From: CALBPI01 sp039033995 | Lineage (GTDB): Bacteria > Pseudomonadota > Gammaproteobacteria > Steroidobacterales > Woeseiaceae | Length of the DNA: 64,000 nt | Assembly: GCA_039033995.1 (NCBI GenBank) | Contig: JBCCBP010000009.1 | Span: forward strand, 1 to 64,000 | Reading direction: 5' to 3' | In this document: one piece after another, positions 1 through 10,266 of the stretch | How the letters are laid out: each line of letters opens with the position of its first letter | Position numbering within the stretch: the stretch's first letter is position 1 | The notes under the pieces: generated by a model | Database searches by the model: none | Seen by the model: the letters and a program-made list of their open reading frames with translations, nothing else | Told to the model about the DNA's origin: nothing | Program-made: the position numbers and the translations under genes

Positions 1-651
1 GACCATACTGGTACGAGAAGTAAAGACAGTGGCAGCAAGAAATACTGTGAACGTCAGGAAATACCTGCTACCGCGACCCATTAGGATCAGAGATGCAGCC
101 AGGAATGCGCCCGCAGCGCATAGATACCCTGCTGTATCGTAGCCAGCGGTCAGTCCGGCACTGCGCAGCGGCACCATCCGCTTGTCAAAGCCGTAAAGAT
201 CGGCCATCAATTGCTTGATTGATGGCGACAGTATGCCGACCAAGACGAAAACAGCACCAATCAGCAGTACGGCATGAACTGACCGAGTAAATCGATCAAC
301 GGAGAGAATACCAAGCCGCCCGACATTGTAGAAAATCACAGATAGCGCACACGTAGACACCAAAGCTCTGAAATGCCGCAGCACCACCTGAAGGTCAATT
401 GCTCCGTAAGCAAGACTTACAAGCACCGCGTAGATAGCCACCGCGCAAACGAATCCAACAACAATCAAGATTTCAGCAGAAAGCGAAACTCTTTGTTTGC
501 CGACTAAACAAAGCAAGCCGAGCGGGACCGCCAAAAGGCTCAGATCAACGACGCCACCAAGTTTTGGGCCGAAGATCGCAAAGAAGATCGCGAAGAATGC
601 CAATGTTCGAGTGATCAACGAACTGACCTCTGCCGAAGCAACGAAAAGCAA
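1..651 (-). CDS. Wzy-like polysaccharide polymerase / O-antigen ligase-type membrane protein (partial)
   Basis: This reading frame runs without a stop from 651 to the left window edge, so about 217 N-terminal codons are visible and the C-terminal part is missing. The translation is strongly hydrophobic, with six or seven likely membrane segments, and the visible end reads VFTSRTSMV, like the segment before the large periplasmic loop of Wzy/WaaL-type proteins. I chose a TTG start at 651 because a GGAG lies five bases upstream; the first ATG nearby (667) is in another frame and soon stops. It is the last visible gene of the polysaccharide cluster, just behind the glycosyltransferase. The family call rests on topology and context, because these proteins share little sequence. 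A generic multispanning transporter is the alternative. Confidence 0.6.
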   Translation of the reverse strand, partial: MLFVASAEVSSLITRTLAFFAIFFAIFGPKLGGVVDLSLLAVPLGLLCLVGKQRVSLSAEILIVVGFVCAVAIYAVLVSLAYGAIDLQVVLRHFRALVSTCALSVIFYNVGRLGILSVDRFTRSVHAVLLIGAVFVLVGILSPSIKQLMADLYGFDKRMVPLRSAGLTAGYDTAGYLCAAGAFLAASLILMGRGSRYFLTFTVFLAATVFTSRTSMV

Positions 652-690
652 TGATGCTCCGCAACATAGACCGAAGCCCGAACTCTGCTT

Positions 691-1920
691 TCAAACGGTA
701 TCATAGAGTTCATCAAGTCGTTCAGCGACGGCATTCGGGGAAAACGTGTCGGAGGCAAACTCCCGGCAAAGATCACGCCAATGGTCCCGCCGATGCTCCA
801 CATCTTGAACAAATGACCAAACGTCATCAATGTCTAGTGCATCATTTGCCAAGACTATTCCGACCCCCGCTGTCTCCACGACATGAGCCGCGCCTCGGAC
901 ATTCTCCGAGACAATAACGGGAACGCCAGCCGCAAGATATTCGACGCATTTGACGCTTAGCCGATCATCCACAACCGACATCAATTGCAAACCTGCGACG
1001 CAGCCTTTGATTCTATCGGCTACCTGTGTCTGTGGAACCGAATCCATCTCCACACATTCGCGCAGCGGCATCGAATACTTCAGTAGCGCATCTTCCACCT
1101 GGCGCCTGCATTGCTTGGGGACTACGAATAGTAATCGAATCAACTCCTCGGATCGGGTATGCAATTGATCAAACAGATGGAGATAGTCCTCAACCCGATT
1201 CCAATGCCCCAAAGACCCGACGTAACAGATAGTTGGCGGTTCTTCTTCATCAGAACCTTCCACCTGTTGTCCCGCCTCGATATCATTGTCTACGATTTCG
1301 CTTAACAGAAAAGAGCTAGGATAGTTATTTGGAATCACGACATAGCGAGGATCGTTACTCCCCTCATTCAGACTTGTAGCGAAGGGCCGACTAATGGCGA
1401 CTATCGCTCTAGCAGACCTGCAGATCTGTTGCTCTTTGCGCTTCCAAAACTGAAAAGAACGCCCTCCGTCAGGCCAATTGCCTGCTGCTACGCACTCCTC
1501 AGGGTACGGGGACCTTGGATCGAATACCAGCTTTATCCGAGAAAACACTCGGTTGAGATACAGTCCCGCCAAGGCCGCATTGTAGGAGCGACAGTGCAAG
1601 ATCGAGACACGGTATCGAAAAAGCGTTACACCAATTGCAAGCATCCATTGTGGGGCTACCAGCGGCAGCAGCCACACTGGTACTGGAAACCTGCCTGAGA
1701 TAAAAGGCCAGACAACCAACTGAATATTTTGCGCCGCCAGCGATGCTCTCAGCGCACTGATTGGCTGACCGCCACGTATAAGGTAATCAAGCCTGAATAA
1801 CCAAAGCAATACGATCCGCCGCTCTTTGGCAACGAGACGCAATGGATCCAGCACCTGCGACTGTATTAGGGGATCATCCAGATTCTCTCTGACAATTGTG
1901 TAGACGACGCTACTAGTCAC
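691..1920 (-). CDS. Glycosyltransferase family 4 (group 1) protein
   Basis: A 409-residue protein with the two-Rossmann layout of GT-B enzymes. The N-terminal half contains a donor-independent acceptor domain (LHCRSYNAALAG, then FDPRSPYPEE). The C-terminal half has ICYVGSLGHWNRVEDY and VKCVEYLAAGVPVIVSENV, the usual GT4 E-x7-E-like nucleotide-sugar region. It probably adds one sugar of the repeat unit on the cytoplasmic face of the inner membrane; donor and acceptor cannot be read from sequence. The start is GTG with a weak AGG three bases upstream, six bases after the methyltransferase stop, so it looks co-transcribed with the Wzx and methyltransferase genes. It is one of only two possible sugar-modifying genes in the visible part, so more transferases probably lie beyond the left edge. 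Confidence 0.85.
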   Translation of the reverse strand: MTSSVVYTIVRENLDDPLIQSQVLDPLRLVAKERRIVLLWLFRLDYLIRGGQPISALRASLAAQNIQLVVWPFISGRFPVPVWLLPLVAPQWMLAIGVTLFRYRVSILHCRSYNAALAGLYLNRVFSRIKLVFDPRSPYPEECVAAGNWPDGGRSFQFWKRKEQQICRSARAIVAISRPFATSLNEGSNDPRYVVIPNNYPSSFLLSEIVDNDIEAGQQVEGSDEEEPPTICYVGSLGHWNRVEDYLHLFDQLHTRSEELIRLLFVVPKQCRRQVEDALLKYSMPLRECVEMDSVPQTQVADRIKGCVAGLQLMSVVDDRLSVKCVEYLAAGVPVIVSENVRGAAHVVETAGVGIVLANDALDIDDVWSFVQDVEHRRDHWRDLCREFASDTFSPNAVAERLDELYDTV

Positions 1921-1926
1921 TACCTA

Positions 1927-2553
1927 TCAAGCCTGTCTCAGAACGAAGAACCGATGGTAGGGATTATCTTTGAGACGGAAATGTCTCTCGACATTGATGC
2001 CGGTCTCGCCGATTGATGCAAGAATTCGATCTACGGGAAAGCCGCGCTTGCCAATTTCCCAATAGTGCTGCCCGTCAAACTTGTTTTCGATAGGTCGAAG
2101 TCTCGGCAACGTCAACATGCCTTGCAACATACCGAATTTGGGTAAGCGAAAACTGCCAGCAAATACTAATCCGGTCACATCAGGTAGCGACAGTACTATG
2201 CCAAGCCGAGCAACGCGCTTCAGTTCAGAGACAGCGTTAACGAACTGATCATACGGAAGGTGCTCGAGAACCTGGCAACATAAAGCAAAATCAACGCTAT
2301 TGTCTTCCAATGGAATATCGGTGACGGATCCGACAAGATCTGTACCCAGATCCGGGTCGATGTCCATCGACGTTACGCTGATACCTGTTTTCTTCAGGTA
2401 ATAATTAACAAGGCCCACGCCGACGCCTATCTCCAGCACGGATTGGGCGCCCGCTTGGGCTATCAACTCAATCTGCGTCCAATAACTCAAAAACCTCTCA
2501 CGCGTGTCATAGAGTCCATCGGTGTAGTGACTATGATCAACTTGCTTACGCAT
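1927..2553 (-). CDS. Class I SAM-dependent methyltransferase
   Basis: A 208-residue protein with a clear SAM-binding motif I (VLEIGVGVG, about residues 39-47), an acidic end of strand 2 (MDIDPD) and a motif near VLEHLPYDQF typical of Methyltransf_11/25 enzymes. It probably methylates a sugar or a lipid-linked glycan intermediate of the surface polysaccharide; this is inference from location. The chosen ATG at 2553 overlaps the stop of the flippase gene (TGATG), with GGAG six bases upstream, which suggests translational coupling. A TTG six codons earlier at 2571 is possible but lacks this signal. The substrate is unknown. Confidence 0.8.
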   Translation of the reverse strand: MRKQVDHSHYTDGLYDTRERFLSYWTQIELIAQAGAQSVLEIGVGVGLVNYYLKKTGISVTSMDIDPDLGTDLVGSVTDIPLEDNSVDFALCCQVLEHLPYDQFVNAVSELKRVARLGIVLSLPDVTGLVFAGSFRLPKFGMLQGMLTLPRLRPIENKFDGQHYWEIGKRGFPVDRILASIGETGINVERHFRLKDNPYHRFFVLRQA

Positions 2554-4037
2554 CACTTGCTCCAGCGCCAACCTCGCCTAAGATGCAATAGCACCTGCGC
2601 TCTTTCAGTATCGGAGAAGACGCGCAGCCAACAAAAAGGCAATGATAGCAGTAGTCCTATCGTTACAACATACATTGACGACACCTCGATATGGGTCAAC
2701 CATAAAGTCAGGCAAAAGAAGAACACTGCGGTACATAGGTCGATCGCCGTCTTGGCAACATGCGACTGAACTGACTCGACAACGCGAGCCGTAAACCAAA
2801 AGAAAGCGATAGTGTCGAATACAATTCTGAGGCTAAAAGATGCCGCTGCACCGATCACACCGAATCGAGAAACAGCAAACCATACAATTGGTACAAAAAC
2901 GACGACCTCCGCCAAGTGTATCTTGGCTTTGATGTCAGGCCGGTCAACAGACTGCAGCAATGCCGATGGCACCTGCGCCACGCTATTAATAAACACGCCA
3001 ACCGTCATTATCTGCAACACCAGTCCGCTCTCTCGCGCGAAATCTGCGTCTAGCCAAACTCTCAGTAGCTCATAGGATCCGGCACAAATGAATAGCAACG
3101 CAATCATCATCAAGGCGAATATGTACCGTGTCGCTGAGGAAAACATGCTCACCATTCTCTCAGGTTCTCGAGAGCGAGAAAACGCGAACGCTGGTAGAAA
3201 AACTGAGACAATACCCGCTGGCACAAACCAGAGCTTCGTGACAATCTCAAACGGCGTCGCATAGTAGGAGACGGCGGCCATTGTCATAAACCCACCGATG
3301 ATGACACGATCGGCGTACAAGATCGCTGGGCCAACGAGATTACTGACGGTCATCCAGCCGCCGAACTTCAATAAAGGTACGGCCAAACTGGAGTCCAACG
3401 ACACATGCGCGTATCTAATCAATCTGACGCGCATCGTAACAAACCAAGCGTAAACCAGGAAACCAAGAACTCGGGCGATAACGAGCGTCGCAACAGCGGC
3501 GGTCAAACTCGGTGTAAACGGTGTCGTCAATGCGGGACCAAGAAACGTGGCAGCGCCAAGCGGTGCGCGAATAAGCGTAATCAACTTAAAGTCTTGGAAG
3601 GCTTCCAATACCCCTCGCAAACCGGTCGACAGAACGACCACCGGTACAGCAAAGGCCAACAGGGAAAAAGAGGCCAATGCCTCGCCAATAAGATCTGGCG
3701 GAATATTCAACCATCGGTTCACAAGGCCATCTGTGCCGAAGTAGAGTAGAACACCGCCAAGCAACCCCACTGCGGTGATCAAGCTTAGCGCCGTGACAAT
3801 GACTGAAGGAACTTCCGTTTGCTTTTGGGCACCGAGCTTGTCCGAAACAGCGACAGTCAGCGCTCGACCTAAACCTAAGTCAAAAATACTGAAGTAGCCA
3901 ACGACGATCCACGCAATAGAGAGGATCCCAAACCTGGATTCACCGAGTCCTTCAATAATCCCGGGTATTGCGAAAACTGCCGCAATCAGCGGCAAAGACA
4001 CGCCCAAGAGACTCCAGACTGTATTTCTTAGAAGCAT
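2553..4037 (-). CDS. Wzx-type polysaccharide flippase (MOP superfamily)
   Basis: A 494-residue multispanning membrane protein with about 12-14 hydrophobic segments. It opens with LLRNTVWSLLGVSLPLIAAV and has an early FDLGLGRALT, both typical of Wzx/RfbX and other MOP-family polysaccharide exporters. It should move the undecaprenyl-linked repeat unit across the inner membrane. It sits between the Wzz-type gene and the methyltransferase, as expected for a Wzy-dependent pathway, and its stop overlaps the next start. No strong Shine-Dalgarno site is visible before the ATG at 4037. Local base composition looks AT-richer than the housekeeping part of the window. Confidence 0.85.
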   Translation of the reverse strand: MLLRNTVWSLLGVSLPLIAAVFAIPGIIEGLGESRFGILSIAWIVVGYFSIFDLGLGRALTVAVSDKLGAQKQTEVPSVIVTALSLITAVGLLGGVLLYFGTDGLVNRWLNIPPDLIGEALASFSLLAFAVPVVVLSTGLRGVLEAFQDFKLITLIRAPLGAATFLGPALTTPFTPSLTAAVATLVIARVLGFLVYAWFVTMRVRLIRYAHVSLDSSLAVPLLKFGGWMTVSNLVGPAILYADRVIIGGFMTMAAVSYYATPFEIVTKLWFVPAGIVSVFLPAFAFSRSREPERMVSMFSSATRYIFALMMIALLFICAGSYELLRVWLDADFARESGLVLQIMTVGVFINSVAQVPSALLQSVDRPDIKAKIHLAEVVVFVPIVWFAVSRFGVIGAAASFSLRIVFDTIAFFWFTARVVESVQSHVAKTAIDLCTAVFFFCLTLWLTHIEVSSMYVVTIGLLLSLPFCWLRVFSDTERAQVLLHLRRGWRWSK

Positions 4038-4086
4038 GTTTTGTACTGCAGGGCGCTTTCAGAAATAGCCCCTGTTCGAGCCTCAA

Positions 4087-4965
4087 TCAGCCGAGCCATT
4101 CGCGTCGACTGACGAACAACGCGAATAGAATTCCGAGCAAGCCCCCAATACATAACCCAAAGAATGCATAGATAGGCTTTTTTGGTGCATAGGGATCATC
4201 CAAGTCGGACGCAACCGCAGGGTCGATAATTCTAAACCCAAATTCTGATCGCGAAGACGCTAGCATTAGCTGCCGCATTTCGGTTTCGATGAGTTGATAA
4301 ATCCCATCGCGAAGCTCGACCTCGGAAGTGTCTAACAATCGCTGGTTAAGGAACTCAATGTTATGCGCTGATTCTTCAATAGCACGCGCTTGCAATACTT
4401 GATTCAACCGCGCTGACATCGTGTTCGCCCAACGTGAAGCTGTCTCCGGGTCGTGCCAGTCGATGACCACTCTTACGAAGCCCGTCTTGGTGCTCTTGAC
4501 CACTGTCCGCACATCCTTATCGAAGCGCTCGAATGCATCGCGTATAGTCGGTACATCAACGACATCAGGGCACCAATCACTGCGCTCCGCGCACCATTCA
4601 TCCGCGAACAAGTCATCCATTAACACTTCGTCATGGATAAACGCCTCCGTAAAAAAGCGAGATCTCAGGATAGCGAGATATTCTTCCGATCGGTCTCCAC
4701 CTTGAATGTCAATACCTGCCAACGATGCCAATCCACCCAACTGCCCGGCTATCTGACCCAAACCCGCTGCACTCCCGTCAGTCGTGACTGGCGCCATTAA
4801 CACCTCACCACGGTAGGTTGGCTGCACAAGAAAGGCCGCCGCTATGGCAACGGAAGTAACCACGAATGCAATGCTGGCAATTAACCACTTACGCGACCAG
4901 AGAATTCGAATGAAATCTCCCACGTCATAACCTTGCTTTTGCTGATGGCGATCTGTTTCGTTCAT
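4087..4965 (-). CDS. Wzz-family polysaccharide chain-length determinant
   Basis: A 292-residue polysaccharide co-polymerase of the Wzz type. A short cytoplasmic N-terminus (residues 1-28, including DVGDFIRILWSRKW) is followed by a first membrane segment at about 30-51. A periplasmic region of about 200 residues follows, then PYAPKKPIY and a second membrane segment at about 264-285, the usual proline-rich motif before TM2. It lacks the C-terminal tyrosine-kinase domain found in Wzc, so it is a Wzz/PCP-1-like protein that sets repeat number together with Wzy. The wide 149-base gap before it may hold a promoter, but I see no convincing hexamers. Confidence 0.85.
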   Translation of the reverse strand: MNETDRHQQKQGYDVGDFIRILWSRKWLIASIAFVVTSVAIAAAFLVQPTYRGEVLMAPVTTDGSAAGLGQIAGQLGGLASLAGIDIQGGDRSEEYLAILRSRFFTEAFIHDEVLMDDLFADEWCAERSDWCPDVVDVPTIRDAFERFDKDVRTVVKSTKTGFVRVVIDWHDPETASRWANTMSARLNQVLQARAIEESAHNIEFLNQRLLDTSEVELRDGIYQLIETEMRQLMLASSRSEFGFRIIDPAVASDLDDPYAPKKPIYAFFGLCIGGLLGILFALFVSRREWLG

Positions 4966-5114
4966 TCTAAAAAATCTTTCGCTATTGTTTTGTTCGACTG
5001 TAGGCCCAGCCCACGCAACTATTTCGGAAATTTATGTACATCATTGGAATACTCACACTCCAACGAATCAGATCTGCCAGCCAGCAGGTTTACGCCGTGC
5101 ACATCTCCCATGCA

Positions 5115-5990
5115 CTAATCGACTGCTTGCTTCAGCTTCAGCAAACACAGTTCTACCTGTTCGATCCAATGCCGCGGGATATACCCCAACTGCTGCCAAG
5201 CGTCCTGGCTACATAGAATACTGTTCACCGGCCGCTTTGCCAGCGTTGGAAAAGCATCTGTTGACACCGGCACGATGAGGGCATGCTCGGGCACAAGCCC
5301 GTGACGTCGTCCGAACAACTCAATTACCTTGGCGAAGTCAAACCAGGATGCAGATCCGGCATCGGTCCAATGATAAAGCCCGGTCATGTTCGGATGCTCA
5401 ACGAACATCAGGATAGCTTTGGCCAACGAATCGGCTGACGTAGGCCTGCCGAACTGGTCGGCTACGACGCCAACCTCATCCCTCGCATTGAGCAATTCGA
5501 TCATCTTGGTTAAGAAGTTTCCAGGGGAAGCACTATAGACCCAGGATGTTCGTATAACGGTATGCCGAGCCGTCGGGGAATCCAGTAATAAACGCTCGCC
5601 GGCCAGCTTGGTCTTGCCATATACTCCCATTGGATTTGGCATATCGTCGATAGAGTAAGGTGAAACCTGGCGACCATTGAAAACGTAATCGGTAGATATG
5701 TGAATCACCCGCGCGTCGAACTCATCTGCCGCGGTTAACAGATTCCGAACACCGGTGACATTGATAGTTTCCGCGACTGAACTATTCTTCTCAGCAGCAT
5801 CAACAGCGGTATACGCTGCACAGTTGACAATGACATCTGGCCTTAACTCGCCACATATTCGCCGCACCGCGTCGGTGTCGGTTATATCAAGCTCAGCTCT
5901 ATTGAATGGAAACAACGCGAGCTGGGGCGCCCCTGCGTTTGCGAGTCTTTGGCCAACCTGGCCCGCTGAGCCCGTCACGACCACTTTCAT
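5115..5990 (-). CDS. rmlD: dTDP-4-dehydrorhamnose reductase RmlD
   Basis: A 291-residue short-chain dehydrogenase/reductase that performs the last step of dTDP-L-rhamnose synthesis, reducing dTDP-4-keto-L-rhamnose with NAD(P)H. The N-terminus carries the dinucleotide motif GSAGQVGQRL, and the catalytic YxxxK pair appears in YGKTKLAGERLL, with ISTDYVFNG before it. Its start overlaps the rmlC stop by four bases (5987-5990), so rmlA-rmlC-rmlD form a tight operon. rmlB, the dehydratase needed for the second step, is not in the window and must lie elsewhere or before the cluster. Confidence 0.95.
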   Translation of the reverse strand: MKVVVTGSAGQVGQRLANAGAPQLALFPFNRAELDITDTDAVRRICGELRPDVIVNCAAYTAVDAAEKNSSVAETINVTGVRNLLTAADEFDARVIHISTDYVFNGRQVSPYSIDDMPNPMGVYGKTKLAGERLLLDSPTARHTVIRTSWVYSASPGNFLTKMIELLNARDEVGVVADQFGRPTSADSLAKAILMFVEHPNMTGLYHWTDAGSASWFDFAKVIELFGRRHGLVPEHALIVPVSTDAFPTLAKRPVNSILCSQDAWQQLGYIPRHWIEQVELCLLKLKQAVD

Positions 5991-6531
5991 GCGAACAGCT
6001 CAGATTCCTCGAATGACAGGCCGTTCCGATCCTTTTCGGATACCAAAACGGGCAAATCCGCAGAAATCGGCCACTCGATGTTAAGGGTGGGATCATTCCA
6101 AACAATCGTTCGTTCGTGCTCTGGAAAGTAAAAATCCGTGCACTTATAGACCACCCTGACAGCCTCACTGAGTGCAAAGAACCCATGCGCAAAACCGGGC
6201 GGAATCCAGAGTTGGTTCTTGCGTTCAGAAGACAGAATAACCCCCGTCCATTGACCGAACGTCGGTGAGGATTGGCGGAGATCCACGGCGACATCGAATA
6301 CGCCGCCAGTCAATACACTTACAAGCTTGCCTTGGGGTCTGACAACTTGGTAATGCAAGCCCCGCAATACACCACGATCGGACAGGCTTTGGTTGTCTTG
6401 AACGAATTCGACTTCCTCTACCAGTTCATTGAACTTCTGCGCGTTCCATGTCTCCATAAAGTGTCCCCGCTCGTCGCGATACACATTGGGAAACAGCTCA
6501 ATCACACCAGGGATAGTCGTCGGATGTACTT

Positions 6532-6535
<4 letters not shown>
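5987..6535 (-). CDS. rmlC: dTDP-4-dehydrorhamnose 3,5-epimerase RmlC
   Basis: A 182-residue cupin enzyme of the usual family length that converts dTDP-6-deoxy-D-xylo-4-hexulose to the L-lyxo form. Family motifs are clear: the DERGHFMETW opening, SDRGVLRGLHYQ with the catalytic histidine, and PPGFAHGFFALS. It overlaps both neighbours by four bases, so it is translated from the same message as rmlA and rmlD. Together the three genes supply activated L-rhamnose to the polysaccharide made by the downstream Wzx/Wzy-type genes. Confidence 0.95.
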
Positions 6536-7413
<878 letters not shown>

Positions 7414-7438
7414 GATTCTGCCAAGTAGTCTAAATGGG

Positions 7439-10171
7439 CTAGAATGAATTCACCGCCGCAATCGCAATTGCCAGGTTGTAGACAATTTGCGTGACGCTGC
7501 TCCAAAGGGTAAGCGGTGCAAGCCGATCTGCGTCTAACGGAACAACGATCGTGTCGCCAGGTCGAATATCCGTACCACCAACTCGCCTTAGCCAGCGACT
7601 ATTGGATCCCGCGATCACCTCGCCGTTTGCGCGCACGACATAAATATTACGTTCATCTGCCTTTGGTGTTATGCCACCACTTCTCGCGATGTAGTCGCCT
7701 CGATCAAGAGTGTTATCAAATACGTGAGACGTCGCGTACTGGACTTCTCCAATAACCGTAACCTCTTGTGTGATCTGTGGAATGAATAACCGATCGCCAT
7801 CGCGCATCTGTATATCGTCGCTTGTGTCTGCGTTCGCCATGATACGTCTTAAATCGATCACCAGTCGCCCAGTCGCTCGGGTTTCTTTCAACTGCGAGAG
7901 CAGACCCTGTCCAAGCGCAAAAGCTTGCTGAGCACTGGCATCCGCCGCTACGGCCTGAAGAGAGTAAGTAGCCAGATCGGCTTCCAGTCGACCAATCAGT
8001 ACGTCCAATTGCTCTTCCTCTCTCTGTTTGAGGGACAACCGTGTGAACACACTGCCATCAAGAAACGCAAGATTAGTCACACCGCCAGCACGAGCCACAA
8101 CCGATGATAGCGTTTCCCCGCGCTGAATCGGATAAACACCCGGGAAACGAACCTCACCTTCCAGCGTCACTGCCTCCTGCTCACGCCACTCTGGCACTTC
8201 CCTAATCGTCAGGTAGTCGTATGGCTGCAACAATTGATCGGAAAACGCGTCGCCGTCGAGCGCAGCCTGTAGATCGATGCGCATCAATTCAGTTACCCGG
8301 CTACCGTTTTCGCCGATGACGTACCTGCTCAGCTCAGCATCACCCAAAAAGGCTGAATCAGCCAGGCCGCCACCTGCACGAATCAAATCACTGATTCTCA
8401 TATTCGGTTCGAGCGGATACTGTCCTGGCGCTCTAACAGAGCCGCCAATCTCAACCCGTCGAATGCCACTGTCCGGGGTAGCCTGCGCCTCTAAGTCTTT
8501 CAAGATATCGCGAATCGCCGCGCCGCGCCCTTCATCAAGTGGAAAGACACGGATCGAGTCACGCTTCAGTAGTGGGACGTTGAATGGACCCGAGGGCTCG
8601 CGCAATGCGGCATTGAGATCCGCTGAACGCACCTCGATTCGCCCATCTTCTGAAATTTCGCGTCGAATAAGCAAGTATCCCGTATCGGCGCGCGCGCTCA
8701 AAATAGCCAGAGACGGAACCACATCGGTGAGCCGCAGACCTTCGCGCCATTGGTACTGTACCGGCCTACGCACGTGCCCGACCAATGCAACTGAATCATC
8801 AAAGCGATCCAGCACCGGTAAGATTCGCATTACGTCCCCGTCCTGCAGCCGTACTTGCTGGCCCGTGCTCGTTGTTAGATCCGCATCAATTATCTTACGA
8901 TCACCTCGCGGGGCAATTCTCTCAATGCGACCTGAAGAAGCCAGTGCTGTTGGTTTGAGGCCGCCCGCGACACGCACCAACTCCTCGCTTGTCGTCGGCG
9001 TCTTCAACTCATAATAGGCGGGGCGCTCAACCTCTCCTTCGATGCCAACCCGGTCGCCCACAGGAGGTACGAAAATGACATCGCCGGGCAACAATCGTCG
9101 ATCGTTACGTGTATCACCACGTAACAGCAGATCATACAGATCAAGAGCGCCGACAATTTTCCCATCGCGTTTCAACTGAACGCGTCGCAAGCTACCGGAA
9201 GTCTTTACACCACCCGACAAAAACAGCGCGTTAGTCATCGAACTGAGACCACTAACCACGTAAGAGCCAGGCCGTGTAACATCGCCTAGAACAAAAATCC
9301 TGATCGACCTCAGCTCACCCATCGTGACACTGGCGCGCACACCGATTTTTTGCTCACCGACTCTCGCTACGATTTCCTCTCGTGCCCGCTGAAAGGTCAG
9401 CCCAGCGACTGACAGTGGCCCAAGCTCGCCAAGCATGATCGAACCATCGCGCGACACTATGACAGTTTGCGTCCGGTTGTCTTTGCCAAAGTAGTCGATT
9501 TGCAGCTCATCACCCGGACCAAGCACGTAATTCGCCGGTACTGGTATGTCTGTCGCCGGCGCAAAAGTCGTTGGCACCCCTTCAAACAAGTCGTAACCAA
9601 AATACTCAAGGGCATCCACGCCGATCGGCGCCAACGGCAGCAATTTCACCGTCGTATCGAAATACTGTAGGTCGCGAACCGCCCGCAAACGGGTTGTGAT
9701 CTCCTCCGCGGTCAAGCCCGCGAGTGGCACGTCGGCGACGCCTGAGAGCGTCAACAAGCCGTCATCGCTCAATGTGAAGGTATTCGTGCCAACCAATGCA
9801 GCCAACACCGGTCGCGCGTCGAAGGTCGCGTCCAAGTCAATATCAGATGGCAGCGAATCGTCATCCTTAACGTCAAAGGTGACTACGAGAGTTTCGCCGC
9901 CCTGCACGCGTGGTTCGCCATCCGCGGCGTCCGACGTCGGCTGCTCCCGTTCGGTCAATAGTTCAGGAAACTCTAGGCGCTGAGCCTCACTAAAACTCTC
10001 GGACGTCAAGCCGAACTGCTCCATCAATTGCTGACGCTGAGAAGCAGGTAACGACCGAAGCATTTGCAATTGCTCGGGTGACACTTCTGGAATCGACTGA
10101 CTAGGTGCGTCGTGCGACAGTGTCACAAAAAACAAGGCCGCGAACACGGTCAACGTGGATCTTTTCAACAT
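7439..10171 (-). CDS. Wza-type SLBB-domain polysaccharide export protein, long form
   Basis: A 910-residue periplasmic or outer-membrane protein of the polysaccharide export family. After a signal peptide (start MLKRSTLTVFAALFFVTLS) and a segment rich in Gln and Glu comes the poly-export domain (VLGPGDELQIDYFG, about residue 215 onward). Several SLBB-like repeats follow, recognisable by IFVLGDVTRPGSYVV, VGIEGEVERPAYYEL, VEIGGSVRAPGQYPL, VTLEGEVRFPGVYPI and VTVIGEVQYATSHVF. It is more than twice the length of E. coli Wza (about 380 aa) and has no lipobox cysteine. I prefer the ATG at 10171 (AGGG five bases upstream, and signal peptide at once) to the ATG at 10204. It should form or gate the export conduit for the polysaccharide made by the genes behind it. 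Confidence 0.88.
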   Translation of the reverse strand: MLKRSTLTVFAALFFVTLSHDAPSQSIPEVSPEQLQMLRSLPASQRQQLMEQFGLTSESFSEAQRLEFPELLTEREQPTSDAADGEPRVQGGETLVVTFDVKDDDSLPSDIDLDATFDARPVLAALVGTNTFTLSDDGLLTLSGVADVPLAGLTAEEITTRLRAVRDLQYFDTTVKLLPLAPIGVDALEYFGYDLFEGVPTTFAPATDIPVPANYVLGPGDELQIDYFGKDNRTQTVIVSRDGSIMLGELGPLSVAGLTFQRAREEIVARVGEQKIGVRASVTMGELRSIRIFVLGDVTRPGSYVVSGLSSMTNALFLSGGVKTSGSLRRVQLKRDGKIVGALDLYDLLLRGDTRNDRRLLPGDVIFVPPVGDRVGIEGEVERPAYYELKTPTTSEELVRVAGGLKPTALASSGRIERIAPRGDRKIIDADLTTSTGQQVRLQDGDVMRILPVLDRFDDSVALVGHVRRPVQYQWREGLRLTDVVPSLAILSARADTGYLLIRREISEDGRIEVRSADLNAALREPSGPFNVPLLKRDSIRVFPLDEGRGAAIRDILKDLEAQATPDSGIRRVEIGGSVRAPGQYPLEPNMRISDLIRAGGGLADSAFLGDAELSRYVIGENGSRVTELMRIDLQAALDGDAFSDQLLQPYDYLTIREVPEWREQEAVTLEGEVRFPGVYPIQRGETLSSVVARAGGVTNLAFLDGSVFTRLSLKQREEEQLDVLIGRLEADLATYSLQAVAADASAQQAFALGQGLLSQLKETRATGRLVIDLRRIMANADTSDDIQMRDGDRLFIPQITQEVTVIGEVQYATSHVFDNTLDRGDYIARSGGITPKADERNIYVVRANGEVIAGSNSRWLRRVGGTDIRPGDTIVVPLDADRLAPLTLWSSVTQIVYNLAIAIAAVNSF

Positions 10172-10266
10172 TAGCACCCTAGTCTCGCTCGTATGCGTCT
10201 TCATCTTCGCATGTGCTCGAATAACACTTATTAATTATTGGTCGTAATGATACCGGATATTGCGGA